64,000 nucleotides of DNA from Pseudanabaena sp. PCC 6802 (GTDB taxonomy: Bacteria; Cyanobacteriota; Cyanobacteriia; Pseudanabaenales; Pseudanabaenaceae): NCBI RefSeq assembly GCF_000332175.1, contig NZ_KB235914.1, forward strand, positions 1,737,368-1,801,367, given 5' to 3'. A model generated the notes under the pieces. The model was not told where the DNA came from, ran no database searches, and saw only the letters and a program-made list of their open reading frames with translations. A program made the translations under genes and the position numbers. Of this stretch, positions 1 to 9,099 are shown one piece after another. Within the stretch, counting starts at the first letter, position 1; each line of letters opens with the position of its first letter.

Positions 1-791
1 CTTGGTTTAACCTCAACACCTGTGACTGAATTAGGCTTAGCGATCGCGGGTTTATTTACCCCAGGGATATCATCGAGAGGGTTAATGGTAGCAGTTGCTG
101 TGACAGCGGGCTTGGCAACCGGAGATTTGGCGATCGCAGAGTTGCTCTGTGGCTTGCTCTGTGGCTTGCTAGAAGGTTTACGATCGGGCTTACTGGCAGC
201 GGGGATATCATCTAGAGGATTAATGGCAGTAGCGATCGCAGTTTTTACGCGAGGTGGAGAATTATCCGGCTCCAGGACAGCTAAGTTAGCAGGCCGAGGT
301 AATTTTGGAGAAATCTCGGCAAATTTAACGGTGCGATCGAGAGGGGTTGGTTGAGCAGATGCTTTAGGCGAAACTTTTCTGGTTGGTGATTTTACAGACG
401 CTACTATGGGGGTTGGTGGGGTGGGTTGCAATGGTGCTGATGGCTCTGCGGCTGGTTCTAAAGAGCTGGCACGTTGAACCTGAGTAATTAGCTTCGTGGT
501 ATGGCGAGAATCGATCGGTGTGGGTTTGAGCGCAGTGGAATGGATCTCCTGCAAATTCACCTTGGCAGTTACAACGCCTAATTTCCCGTTCTGTTGAACC
601 CGTGGCTTACTGAAATTAGCATCCAGCACAGTCTTAGAACCCGGCTGCTGCTCCGAGATTTGAGAAGCGGGAAGGTAGGTTGTGGGATTGGGGTTGGCAT
701 TAATGATGGCATTTTGGGCATTGACCGTAAGTGTCGGCATCAGAACGACTAAGCTGGCACTTAATGGCATCCAATAGGAAGAAAATCGCAT
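1..791 (-). CDS. Secreted Pro/Ala-rich repetitive protein, C-terminus outside window
   Basis: An open frame starts at an ATG (789-791) and runs without a stop off the left edge, so only about 263 N-terminal residues are visible. The N-terminus (MRFSSYWMPLSASLVV..., ending near NAQN) looks like a signal peptide, implying export. The rest is low-complexity, rich in Pro, Ala, Ser and Lys. Two copies of the motif INPLDDIP, each in an ATA..INPLDDIP(A/G)..KP context, are separated by a Lys/Pro/Ser linker (SKPQSKPQS). I do not recognise the family. The visible part looks like a disordered linker, so any folded domain would lie past the edge. A 110-residue frame on the opposite strand is a shadow. 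Confidence 0.7.
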   Translation of the reverse strand, partial: MRFSSYWMPLSASLVVLMPTLTVNAQNAIINANPNPTTYLPASQISEQQPGSKTVLDANFSKPRVQQNGKLGVVTAKVNLQEIHSTALKPTPIDSRHTTKLITQVQRASSLEPAAEPSAPLQPTPPTPIVASVKSPTRKVSPKASAQPTPLDRTVKFAEISPKLPRPANLAVLEPDNSPPRVKTAIATAINPLDDIPAASKPDRKPSSKPQSKPQSNSAIAKSPVAKPAVTATATINPLDDIPGVNKPAIAKPNSVTGVEVKP

Positions 792-1027
792 AAGCTACAG
801 TTTGTCACTCCTTATCACTCCTCGTACAAACCTGCCAATACTTTTAGAACTGAGCAGGCGCAGTTTGGTTCCTGCTTTGAATTTGCAAGCCTGACAAGTC
901 AAGCGAGCACTCCAAAGAGCAACCTCTGTTTAATTATGGCGGATCTTGTCAGATTGTGGCAGCAAATCACCCGATCGCATGACCTAGAGCCTTGCAGCAT
1001 CACACGAATCATTTTGGATTGCTATAC

Positions 1028-1393
1028 CTAGTTTGGGTTGGATGGGTTGGACTCAAAGAAAAGTTTGTAAAGCACCCAGACTACCAATGCTAGAACTGCT
1101 AAGGAAATCGCTACTTCAACTAGCTTAAGCACAAAGCCAATTACGGTGAAAACAAGCAACCCCAAGACCACAACTGCGACAACTCTAGTAGCACCAGTCA
1201 TGCCGTTAATCCATCGTACTAAATCCGCTAGCGAGGTCTTGAAAGCACCCACGATCCCACCACTCGAAATTGGGCTGGACTGGCTGAATTGTTCGGAGCG
1301 ATCGGAGTAATCCGAGTTAACTTCCTCCTTTACGTCGTTAACCTCGCGCTCAAGGCGGCGAAATTTTTCTTCGAGATCGTTTAGTCCACTCAT
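1028..1393 (-). CDS. Small membrane protein with N-terminal coiled coil
   Basis: A 121-residue protein of unknown function. Residues 1-30 are charged with heptad-like spacing (LEEKFRRLEREVNDVKEEV), suggesting a short coiled coil. A Ser/Gln-rich linker follows. Two adjacent hydrophobic segments at about residues 68-88 and 90-112 probably form a membrane hairpin, ending in a short polar tail (ESNPSNPN). The layout resembles small conserved cyanobacterial membrane proteins, but I cannot name a family. It stands alone, with about 150 bp to the next gene on the same strand. Confidence 0.6.
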   Translation of the reverse strand: MSGLNDLEEKFRRLEREVNDVKEEVNSDYSDRSEQFSQSSPISSGGIVGAFKTSLADLVRWINGMTGATRVVAVVVLGLLVFTVIGFVLKLVEVAISLAVLALVVWVLYKLFFESNPSNPN

Positions 1394-1435
1394 AGTGATT
1401 TTTACAACAATTAAACTAGTTAATTTATTCTAACT

Positions 1436-1467
1436 GTAGGGGCTGTGCCTTGTGCCTGCCCCGAACC
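1436..1467. repeat. Short interspersed repeat, GTAGGGGC...GTGCCTGCCCC family
   Basis: A divergent copy of a roughly 30-bp GC-rich repeat that recurs at 8891-8922, 12248-12276 and 13694-13723. Here it lies between genes. The shared core on this strand is GTAGGGGC.GTGCC followed by GTGCCTGCCCC. Confidence 0.5.
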
Positions 1468-1546
1468 AACCAGGCTGATGACAAAGCGATCGCACATCGT
1501 ACGAGGATTTTATTGACGAGAAACCTCTAACAGGCAAAATCGACTA

Positions 1547-2341
1547 TTATTTTTCACAATCTGCCGATCGCAGCGATTTCGGCAAATCCTGCCAGTCAAA
1601 TTTCCAGCATTTGAGCTGCCAGTCTTGACCGGCAACGGCGATCGCCGCAGCATAATCGCTCCAGTCAGGTAGAGCAAGGGGAACGATCGACCAGCGATCG
1701 TAGTAGGTAAAACGTGCTGCCGAGGCGAGCATCGATCCTAGATCGAGCTGGTCTAAGCCTTGAGCGATCCCTCTGCCATGTGCTTTTGCCTGTGCCTCCT
1801 TGCAGGTCCAGCACCGGAAAAATTCGGTTTGTTGTTGTGCTGAGGGCAAGCCAAGCAGATAAGCCCGTTCCGATCGCGTGAAAAATCTGGTAATAATTTC
1901 TGCGACCGGGCGATCGCGATTTATTTGTTCGACATCGACTCCTACATCTCGCCCTTGCGCCACGATATAAAGTGCCAGCCTGCCGGAGTGGGAGAGGTTA
2001 AACTGGAGCGAATTAGCAACATCGCGGGGCACTGCCAAAAAAGGCTTGCCATGACTGCCGTAACTGAATGCGATCGCCTGGGGCTTGAGGTTTAAGTACC
2101 TGGACAAAATAACCCTCAAGATCCCTCGCCCGCAAGTATAGAGGTGTCGGTGCTGCGAGAAATGAAAGCGGATGGCTCTGGCAGTTTCGTCCTCGGCCAG
2201 TAAAGATTGCCACATTGGCAAATGGGCGATCGCTGCCTCTAGATCTGCCAGCCAAACGTGTACCTCATCTGCACCCAGTTCGAGATCCAAAGGCGGCGGC
2301 AACCAGGACGACATGAATTGGTGGGTGGGATCGCAGTTCAA
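1547..2341 (-). CDS. 4'-phosphopantetheinyl transferase, Sfp/HetI type
   Basis: Transfers the phosphopantetheine arm of CoA to a serine of acyl-, peptidyl- or polyketide carrier proteins. The 264-residue length fits the two-lobed Sfp class. The magnesium-binding motif GVDVE lies near residue 135 and the second signature FFRCWTCKEAQAKAHGRG (W-x-x-KEA) near residue 175. Its ATG lies 3 bp after the purN stop, so the two are probably co-transcribed. Cyanobacteria often have a single Sfp-type enzyme for all carrier proteins, including fatty acid ACP. HetI is the named relative in heterocyst-formers, but nothing here shows a heterocyst role, so no symbol is given. Confidence 0.88.
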   Translation of the reverse strand: MNCDPTHQFMSSWLPPPLDLELGADEVHVWLADLEAAIAHLPMWQSLLAEDETARAIRFHFSQHRHLYTCGRGILRVILSRYLNLKPQAIAFSYGSHGKPFLAVPRDVANSLQFNLSHSGRLALYIVAQGRDVGVDVEQINRDRPVAEIITRFFTRSERAYLLGLPSAQQQTEFFRCWTCKEAQAKAHGRGIAQGLDQLDLGSMLASAARFTYYDRWSIVPLALPDWSDYAAAIAVAGQDWQLKCWKFDWQDLPKSLRSADCEK

Positions 2342-2344
2342 ACC

Positions 2345-3016
2345 CTAGCCTCCTAAATTCCCCGATTCAAAGGAACTTCGATCTGCAATTTCCGCCAAGA
2401 TCGGCGGCTGGGGGGCACTTTTTAACCTGGCGGCATAGGCGGCGATCGCTTGGGGATAAATGATATGCTCCTGTACCTGAATTCTTGCTTGTAGGGAGTC
2501 AGGTGTATCGTCGTCCATTACGGGTACGGATGCCTGGCGCAAAATGGGGCCGCTATCAACTGTAAGGCTGACAATATGGACGGTACAGCCCGCAATTTTG
2601 ACACCATGTCGCAAAGCTTGCTCGGCTGCGTGAATTCCTGGAAAACTGGGCAGCAAGCTGGGATGAATATTCAGGACTCGTTCGGGAAATGCATCCAGCA
2701 GCACCTGCGTGACGACGCGCATCCATCCCGCCATGATCGTCAGTTCCACCTCATACTGACGCAGCACATCAATAATTGCCTCATCGAGATCTTCACGGGT
2801 TTTGTAGAGGCGATGATCGAGCAAAACTGCTGGAATGCCAAACTTGGCGGCGCGACTGGCACAAAAGGCATCGGGCTTATTGTAAATCAACACAGCGATG
2901 CGGGCATTCAATTCGCCATTGTGAATAGCAGCGGCGATCGCTTCGAGATTGCTACCGCTACCAGATGCCAGTACGCCTAAAATGGTAGGCGAGTTTTCAG
3001 TTGAGCTTTTGGACAT
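2345..3016 (-). CDS. purN: Phosphoribosylglycinamide formyltransferase (GART)
   Basis: Third step of purine synthesis: transfers the formyl group from 10-formyltetrahydrofolate to GAR. The 223-residue length is normal. The nucleotide-site loop LASGSGSNLEAI is near the N-terminus. The catalytic signature NIHPSLLPSFPG supplies Asn and His, and the catalytic Asp lies in SLTVDSGPILRQ. It is first in a two-gene unit with the phosphopantetheinyl transferase. The 3' end shows no truncation. Confidence 0.95.
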   Translation of the reverse strand: MSKSSTENSPTILGVLASGSGSNLEAIAAAIHNGELNARIAVLIYNKPDAFCASRAAKFGIPAVLLDHRLYKTREDLDEAIIDVLRQYEVELTIMAGWMRVVTQVLLDAFPERVLNIHPSLLPSFPGIHAAEQALRHGVKIAGCTVHIVSLTVDSGPILRQASVPVMDDDTPDSLQARIQVQEHIIYPQAIAAYAARLKSAPQPPILAEIADRSSFESGNLGG

Positions 3017-3111
3017 GCCCCTAAGATATGATGGATAAGCGCTAATTATAGGCGCTGACGATTAAGATCGCTATTAGATTGTCACTAATACTGCCAGTAA
3101 GTCTTTGCCCT

Positions 3112-3498
3112 ATGTCTTTGACTGTTGCCGACCAAATTACCGAAATCGATCGCGAGTTATCTAAACGACCGATAGATCTCGATCCTAGCGGTTACTTCAT
3201 TATCTACGTCGATCGCGAGCAAGGACTGATCGGTGCTAAGCACTTTACGAATGCGATCGACGAGCGCGGTTTGGCTGTTGACCCGGACACCGGAAAACCC
3301 ATTCCCGCCAGAGGCAAAGTCAGCCGGCAGGCAAATGCCATCTTTCAAGCCAGGACGGCAAAGGAATTATGTGTTGAGATTTTTGAGCGCGCTCGACCCT
3401 GCCCCGTATCCATGCTCGATCATGCTGCTTATATTGGACGCGAAGCACAACGGGCAGAATGGGCACTAGTCAACCGTCAAGAGTATATTCAAGATTGA
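3112..3498 (+). CDS. DUF4346 family protein
   Basis: A 128-residue soluble protein when started at the ATG at 3112 (MSLTVADQ); an in-frame alternative start 33 bp upstream only adds a hydrophobic stretch. The core DPSGYFIIYVDRE, AKHFTNAIDERGLAVDP and TAKELCVEIFE matches what I recall of DUF4346, a cyanobacterial domain found alone or fused to other enzymes. The biochemical function is unknown. It is monocistronic, with a short GC-rich repeat after its stop. Confidence 0.7.
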   Translation: MSLTVADQITEIDRELSKRPIDLDPSGYFIIYVDREQGLIGAKHFTNAIDERGLAVDPDTGKPIPARGKVSRQANAIFQARTAKELCVEIFERARPCPVSMLDHAAYIGREAQRAEWALVNRQEYIQD

Positions 3499-3582
3499 AC
3501 CTGTAGGCTGGGCATTGCCCGCCTTACTATAGATATTTCTGCGTAAGTTTCATTGGATAATCCGCAATCACACCGTCAAAAT

Positions 3583-4500
3583 ATGCAGCCATTAACTAAT
3601 ACCTGGTGGGAAATTCAGGTTTTGTCTAAGCAAGCCTTGGAAGAGTTAATATTTTGGCGATTGCAGGATTTTGGGTGTCAAGGTACGGCCAGTCATTTCA
3701 CAGGAAATGAGGCTCTGGTGAAAGCCTACCTACCCATCGAAAAAGCCGCATGGCTGGATTTATCTGCCCTTGCCCTCTGGCTCCGTCAAGATGCGATCGC
3801 TATAGGTGAAGAAACTCCCACTGTCAAGTGGTCTTTAATCGACGATGAAGATTGGTCGAATAGTTGGAAGGATCACTGGCAGCCAGAACCAATTGGCGAT
3901 GCATTTATTATTTATCCTGCCTGGATCGCACCGCCTACGGATCTATCGCGCCACGTGCTGCGCCTCGATCCTGGTAATGCCTTTGGTACTGGCTCCCATC
4001 CCACTACCCAACTTTGCCTAGAGGCCATTGAAATGCGATTAACCGGGTTGCCAAAGGATAATCAGTTGAGTTTTGCTGATATTGGCTGCGGCTCCGGCAT
4101 ATTGAGCATTGGCGCAATTTTGCTAGGCGCATCGCAGGTCTATGCTGTGGATACAGATATATTGTCAGTGAAAGCCACGCAACACAACCGCGATCTCAAC
4201 GGTATTCCTGAAGATAAGCTGTGGGTGTCGGAAGGCAGCCTGCTGCATCTGCTGCAACATATCCCGAAACCCGTGGACGGCTTTGTCTGCAACATTTTGG
4301 CAGACGTGATTGTCGATCTGGTACCTTACATGCAGCAACTGATCGAACCAAATGGCTGGGGCATTTTGAGTGGTATTTTGCTGGAGCAGGTACCGTCGGT
4401 AATTGATATCCTCGAACAATATAACTGGGTGGTAGGGGCGCTGTGGAAGCAAAAGGACTGGAGTTGCCTGAATATCCGTAGAAGCGAGGCTATATCCTGA
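3583..4500 (+). CDS. prmA: Ribosomal protein L11 methyltransferase
   Basis: SAM-dependent trimethylation of ribosomal protein L11. The 305-residue protein shows the PrmA signature DPGNAFGTGSHPTTQLCLEA just before the SAM-binding motif I, FADIGCGSGILSIGA. CNILADVIVDL is the Asn-containing active-site strand of this family. The ATG at 3583 is preferred (MQPLTNTWWEIQ) over an in-frame TTG at 3553. Its stop is 2 bp before the uvrA ATG, so the pair is translationally close and probably one transcript. Confidence 0.95.
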   Translation: MQPLTNTWWEIQVLSKQALEELIFWRLQDFGCQGTASHFTGNEALVKAYLPIEKAAWLDLSALALWLRQDAIAIGEETPTVKWSLIDDEDWSNSWKDHWQPEPIGDAFIIYPAWIAPPTDLSRHVLRLDPGNAFGTGSHPTTQLCLEAIEMRLTGLPKDNQLSFADIGCGSGILSIGAILLGASQVYAVDTDILSVKATQHNRDLNGIPEDKLWVSEGSLLHLLQHIPKPVDGFVCNILADVIVDLVPYMQQLIEPNGWGILSGILLEQVPSVIDILEQYNWVVGALWKQKDWSCLNIRRSEAIS

Positions 4501-4502
4501 AA

Positions 4503-7424
4503 ATGCCGGATCTTAACCACATTCATATTCGAGGTGCTAGACAACATAACCTCAAAAACATCGATCTGACGATTCCACGCGATCGCCTGATTGTATTCAC
4601 TGGCGTTTCCGGTTCGGGCAAATCTTCGCTAGCATTCGACACCATCTTTGCCGAAGGACAGAGGCGCTATGTGGAATCCCTCAGTGCCTATGCTCGCCAA
4701 TTTCTCGGTCAAGTGGAGAAACCCGATGTTGACTACATCGAAGGTCTCAGTCCGGCAATCTCCATAGACCAGAAATCCACTTCCCATAACCCTCGTTCTA
4801 CGGTGGGCACGGTCACCGAAATCTACGATTATCTCAGACTTCTGTTTGGCAGAGCTGGCACGCCGCACTGTCATATCTGCGATCGCAATATTGCCCCCCA
4901 AGCGATCGATCAAATGGTGGATCGGATTATGAGCCTCAGCGATCGCACTCGTTTTCAGCTACTGGCTCCAGTGGTACGCGGGAAAAAGGGAACGCACAAA
5001 AAACTACTGGCAAGTCTCGTCACAGAGGGTTTTGCCAGGGTACGCATTAACGGTGAGGTGCGAGAACTCAGCGACAATATTGAATTGGATAAAAATAAAT
5101 TCCACGATATTGAGATCGTGGTCGATCGCCTGATTCGCAAAGACGGCATCCAGGAGCGCCTGACCGATTCTCTTGCTACTTGTTTAAAGAGAGCTGAGGG
5201 GATCGCGATCGCCGAGATCCTGACCGCAGATCGAGATGCTCAAGCATCCACAGATAGCGATCGCACTGACGAGAATGATGAGAAAGACGATCTATCCTCA
5301 CATGCCAACGGTTCTCACCTGATTACTTTTTCGGAAAATTTCGCCTGTCCCGAACACGGTGCTGTAATGGAGGAATTATCGCCACGGCTATTTTCCTTTA
5401 ATTCCCCCTATGGCGCTTGTCCTGCCTGTCACGGTTTGGGTCACATCAAAACCTTCGCGCCGGAATTAGTAGTGCCCGATCCCAAGCTACCCGTATACGC
5501 GGCGATCGCGCCGTGGGCGGATAAAACCCACACCTATTATCTATCCCTGCTGGTTAGCGTCAGCGAATACGCTGAATTCGATATTGGCACTCCTTGGGAT
5601 CAACTGAGCGATTATCAAAGAGAAGCTATCCTCTTTGGTACGACAGAGAAGATATTTATCAAAGCCGACTCTCGCTTTAGCAGCCAGGAGCGGGGCTACT
5701 ACAAGCGGTTTGAAGGTGTAATTGCCATGCTGCAACAGCAGTATGCGGAGGCAAATTCCGAGTCGATGCAGCAAAGGCTGGAACAATATCTAATCGAACA
5801 GCCCTGCAGTACCTGTCATGGTACTCGTCTCAAGCCAGAGGCTTTATCCGTGCGCGTGGGTGGCTATCGCATTACTGATTTCACCTCTGTGGCGATCGGT
5901 ACCTGTCTGGAGCGGTTCGAGCATATCCAGTTGGATAATCGCACTCAACAAATTGCCACCCTCGTCCTCAAAGAAATTAAAGCGCGATTGCAGTTTCTGT
6001 TGGATGTCGGTTTGGACTATATCACGCTCGATCGCCCGACCATGAGTCTATCTGGTGGCGAAGCACAACGCATTCGTTTGGCAACGCAAATCGGGTCGGG
6101 GTTGACAGGGGTATTGTACGTGTTGGACGAACCCAGTATCGGCTTGCACCAAAGAGATAATGCTCGCTTGCTTGCTACTCTTACTAAACTGCGGGATTTG
6201 GGTAATACCCTGATTGTAGTCGAGCACGACGAAGAAACCATTCGCATGGCCGATCACGTCGTAGATATCGGACCAGGTGCGGGCGTGCATGGCGGTGAGA
6301 TTGTCGTCCAGGGGGCTGTACAGAAGATCGAAAACCATCCCCAGTCAATTACGGGGGCTTATTTGTCAAAGCGATCGCTAATTCCCACACCATCGCAAAG
6401 ACGTGAAGGTAATGGCAGATATTTGGAAATCAAGGATGCCCATCGCAATAATCTCAAGCATATTAATGTCAAAATTCCTCTCGGAAAGTTGGTATGCGTG
6501 ACGGGTGTCTCCGGCTCGGGCAAGTCCACATTAATTAACGAGATTTTACATTCATATCTCGAACATCATTTCCATCGCAAAACTGCGATTCCACACGGTG
6601 TAGGCGAAATCGCTGGATTAAAGTCACTCGATAAATTTATCGTTATCGATCAGTCGCCCATCGGACGCACGCCCAGATCGAATCCTGCCACCTATACGGG
6701 TACGTTCGACGTGATTCGCGAAACGTTTGCCCTCACCACCGCCGCTAAGTCGCGGGGCTACAAAGCCGGACAATTTTCGTTTAACGTCAAAGGCGGGCGT
6801 TGTGAAGCCTGTAGCGGTCAGGGAGTAAACGTAATTTCCATGAATTTCCTACCCGATGTTTACGTGCGTTGCGATGTCTGCAAGGGCGCTCGCTACAATC
6901 GCGAAACGCTGCAAGTCAAGTACAAAGAGAAAACGATCGCCGACGTGCTGGATATGACGATCGAGGAAGCTATGAATTTCTTTGAGAATATCCCTCAAGC
7001 CCATACGCGTCTCAGCATGTTAGTGGATGTGGGTCTCGGCTATATTCGCTTGGGACAGTCGGCACCGACTCTATCCGGTGGTGAGGCACAGCGAGTGAAG
7101 CTGGCTACCGAACTGGCACGACGCGCTACGGGCAAAACGCTCTATCTCATCGACGAACCCACCACGGGTTTGAGCTTTTACGACGTGCACAAGCTATTGG
7201 ACGTAGTGCAGCGCCTGGTGGACAAGGGCAATAGCGTCTTGACGATCGAGCACAATCTGGATGTGATTCGCTGTAGCGATTGGGTAATCGATCTGGGGCC
7301 AGAAGGCGGCGATCGCGGCGGTGAGGTCGTCGCTGAGGGTACGCCGGAGGATGTGGCAAAAGAATCCCATTCCCATACGGGCAAATATCTCAAACAGGTT
7401 TTAGCTCAATTCCCCAAGTCTTGA
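4503..7424 (+). CDS. uvrA: Excinuclease ABC subunit A
   Basis: The damage-recognition ATPase of nucleotide excision repair, acting as a dimer with UvrB. The 973 residues contain two ABC modules. The first Walker A is [13 protein letters not shown] near residue 35, and its signature is [14 protein letters not shown] with Walker [11 protein letters not shown]. The second has [27 protein letters not shown] and [10 protein letters not shown]. Zinc-ligand cysteine pairs are visible (CPACHG, CSTCHG, CEACSG, CDVCKG). It is about 30 residues longer than the usual 940, largely from an acidic insert near residue 240 ([14 protein letters not shown]). It lies directly behind prmA. Confidence 0.98.
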   Translation: MPDLNHIHIRGARQHNLKNIDLTIPRDRLIVFTGVSGSGKSSLAFDTIFAEGQRRYVESLSAYARQFLGQVEKPDVDYIEGLSPAISIDQKSTSHNPRSTVGTVTEIYDYLRLLFGRAGTPHCHICDRNIAPQAIDQMVDRIMSLSDRTRFQLLAPVVRGKKGTHKKLLASLVTEGFARVRINGEVRELSDNIELDKNKFHDIEIVVDRLIRKDGIQERLTDSLATCLKRAEGIAIAEILTADRDAQASTDSDRTDENDEKDDLSSHANGSHLITFSENFACPEHGAVMEELSPRLFSFNSPYGACPACHGLGHIKTFAPELVVPDPKLPVYAAIAPWADKTHTYYLSLLVSVSEYAEFDIGTPWDQLSDYQREAILFGTTEKIFIKADSRFSSQERGYYKRFEGVIAMLQQQYAEANSESMQQRLEQYLIEQPCSTCHGTRLKPEALSVRVGGYRITDFTSVAIGTCLERFEHIQLDNRTQQIATLVLKEIKARLQFLLDVGLDYITLDRPTMSLSGGEAQRIRLATQIGSGLTGVLYVLDEPSIGLHQRDNARLLATLTKLRDLGNTLIVVEHDEETIRMADHVVDIGPGAGVHGGEIVVQGAVQKIENHPQSITGAYLSKRSLIPTPSQRREGNGRYLEIKDAHRNNLKHINVKIPLGKLVCVTGVSGSGKSTLINEILHSYLEHHFHRKTAIPHGVGEIAGLKSLDKFIVIDQSPIGRTPRSNPATYTGTFDVIRETFALTTAAKSRGYKAGQFSFNVKGGRCEACSGQGVNVISMNFLPDVYVRCDVCKGARYNRETLQVKYKEKTIADVLDMTIEEAMNFFENIPQAHTRLSMLVDVGLGYIRLGQSAPTLSGGEAQRVKLATELARRATGKTLYLIDEPTTGLSFYDVHKLLDVVQRLVDKGNSVLTIEHNLDVIRCSDWVIDLGPEGGDRGGEVVAEGTPEDVAKESHSHTGKYLKQVLAQFPKS

Positions 7425-7483
7425 TTTATTGGGGTTTGAGTAAGTCTTGTATAATTTAGGCAATACGGTTCCGGTTACCACTT

Positions 7484-8296
7484 ATGACTCAACAACTTTT
7501 CGGCGAACCAACGATAATTACCGTTCCCAGTACTGAAGAGGTCGAGATTGTTACCGAGCTTAATATCGACCATCTTGTCATTGAGGACGATACTCCCGTG
7601 GACAATTTTCAATCTGAAGTGCAACAGCGGCTACTAGTGGAACCAGTCTACAGTTCTAAAGCTCTGCCACAGCCTTTCCTAGCTGCTGCCAACGTGGGTC
7701 TGTTTTACAAAATAACAGGCGATTGCGTTGTGCCTGATGTTTTACTCAGTCTTGGCGTGCAGCGGGGAGAAGATTTTTCCCAGCGAAAAAATCGCGCGTA
7801 TTTTGTCTGGGAATTTGGTAAAGTCCCAGATGTCTGCATTGAAATCGTCTCCAATCGAGAAGGCGATGAGTTGACTCTCAGCAAAAAGTCGCAGCAAAAA
7901 GGTAAATTAGCTAGCAAGAAAGAAGTCTACGCCCAGATTGGCGTACCCTACTATGTGGTATTCGACCCACTCCGCCAAATTCAGGGAGAAACTGAGATGA
8001 ATGGAGCATTATTGCGAGCCTGGAGACTGGCAGCGGGACGATACGAGGAAATCACACCAGTTGATGGCATTGTAGAAGTGGGGCAGCCAGTTTGGTTAGA
8101 GACCACTGGGTTAGGGCTAATGTTGTGGGAAGGTCAGTTTGAGGAAGCTATAAATCGGTTATGGTTGCGTTGGTGCGTGCGCGAAGTAGGAACGGAGGGT
8201 GCTGGCAAGGGACAGATGATCTTGACAGGAGCAGAACGTGCCGAACGGCTGGCCGCACGGTTGCGGGAATTAGGTGAAGATCCAGATTTACTATAG
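7484..8296 (+). CDS. Uma2 family (DUF820) endonuclease-like protein
   Basis: A 270-residue member of the Uma2 family, which is greatly expanded in cyanobacteria and has a PD-(D/E)XK nuclease fold. The core VPDVLLSLG, PDVCIEIVSNREGDEL and K-rich YAQIGVPYYVVFDP fits the fold, with Asp, Glu and Lys in the expected order. The C-terminal tail, AERLAARLRELGEDPDLL, is the usual family ending. The biological role of Uma2 proteins is not settled. A second Uma2 gene (15949-16515) and a broken tail (44741-44938) lie elsewhere in the window. A TATAAT hexamer at 7450-7455 may be its promoter -10. Confidence 0.85.
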   Translation: MTQQLFGEPTIITVPSTEEVEIVTELNIDHLVIEDDTPVDNFQSEVQQRLLVEPVYSSKALPQPFLAAANVGLFYKITGDCVVPDVLLSLGVQRGEDFSQRKNRAYFVWEFGKVPDVCIEIVSNREGDELTLSKKSQQKGKLASKKEVYAQIGVPYYVVFDPLRQIQGETEMNGALLRAWRLAAGRYEEITPVDGIVEVGQPVWLETTGLGLMLWEGQFEEAINRLWLRWCVREVGTEGAGKGQMILTGAERAERLAARLRELGEDPDLL

Positions 8297-8313
8297 TGGA
8301 CGATTACGAGGCA

Positions 8314-8979
8314 TTATTTAGGTCGTGTTTCCGTAATCTCAAGCAGGTAGGGAAACGAGGCATTCTTTTCATAGGAGCCAACCCAAATTTCGTAGGAGCC
8401 GGGAAGCCATTTACCGCCGATCGCCGGGTTGCGATCGCTTTCATCGTCGCTACACCAACTGCCACCTGGCCCCCGCACTAGCAAAATCGTATCGCCGGAA
8501 CTCATTACTTTCAGGTTCAGGTAGCTAAATCCCTGCGGCATTGTCAGGCGATGATCGGGAGCGCTATCCACAAAACCTATGCAGGGGCCAGTTTCCGTTT
8601 TTGCTTTGCCCGAGTGCTTCTGCGTCTCGTCCTTACCACCACTAATGCCGCGCAACACCTGCGGATCTGGCCTGAAGTTAGGCGAAAGAGTGATATTTTC
8701 AAACAGCATCACGTCGGACTTTTTTGATGGAGTTTTTACAGGTTGGGCTGTTTGAGCGATCGCCGTCAACGCGACAGAACCGCTAGTAGCAAATAGCGCG
8801 ATCGCAGATATTAAGGATAGGTGCCATTTACGAGATTTCTTGCAAACAAAATGTCTGTGGCGGCAATCCTCCCGAAATTGCCTCGATTGGTCTAGGACAG
8901 GCACGGGGGCACTGCCCCTACATTCTCGAACGTTATATTTTTGCGTGGAAATCACCTTAATCGATGCAGGCTGAGGCAT
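8314..8979 (-). CDS. Secreted protein of unknown function with repeat-derived N-terminal extension
   Basis: Residues from about 47 (KKSRKWHLSLISAIALFA..., ending near TAIA) form a clear signal peptide, but no ATG, GTG or TTG lies immediately before it in frame. The only upstream ATG (8977-8979) gives a 45-residue leader that includes the translated short repeat RGSAPVPVLD. A repeat insertion has probably displaced or extended the original start. The mature part has a C-terminal domain with GPCIGFVDSAPDHRL, LVRGPGGSWCSDD and GSYEIWVGSYE. This pattern (paired Cys, PDH, GPGG.W.C.DD, G.Y.IWVG) recurs in secreted cyanobacterial proteins of unknown role. The gene converges on the Uma2 gene. Confidence 0.7.
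   Translation of the reverse strand: MPQPASIKVISTQKYNVRECRGSAPVPVLDQSRQFREDCRHRHFVCKKSRKWHLSLISAIALFATSGSVALTAIAQTAQPVKTPSKKSDVMLFENITLSPNFRPDPQVLRGISGGKDETQKHSGKAKTETGPCIGFVDSAPDHRLTMPQGFSYLNLKVMSSGDTILLVRGPGGSWCSDDESDRNPAIGGKWLPGSYEIWVGSYEKNASFPYLLEITETRPK
8891..8922. repeat. Short interspersed repeat, copy inside a gene start
   Basis: Contains TCTAGGACAGGCACGGGGGC followed by ACTGCCCCTAC. It lies inside the 5' part of the secreted-protein gene and is translated as RGSAPVPVLD. The same core is found at 12248-12276 and 13694-13723 inside the oxoprolinase gene. Confidence 0.75.
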
Positions 8980-9099
8980 ATTTACATTAATGTTTATCTG
9001 GCAACCATACTACAGTTTTATGGTTTTATCGCCATTACGTAAAGACGTACATTTAAGATTAATTGCTCCTTACGCCAATTTTTTAACGGATCCATCACC

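Noticed and set aside
22-354. 110-codon plus-strand frame at the left edge
   Set aside because: Antisense to the repetitive secreted protein gene; it exists because of the Pro/Ala-rich composition on the other strand.
8296-8481. 61-codon plus-strand frame after the Uma2 gene
   Set aside because: Antisense to the conserved C-terminal domain of the secreted protein; no features of its own.
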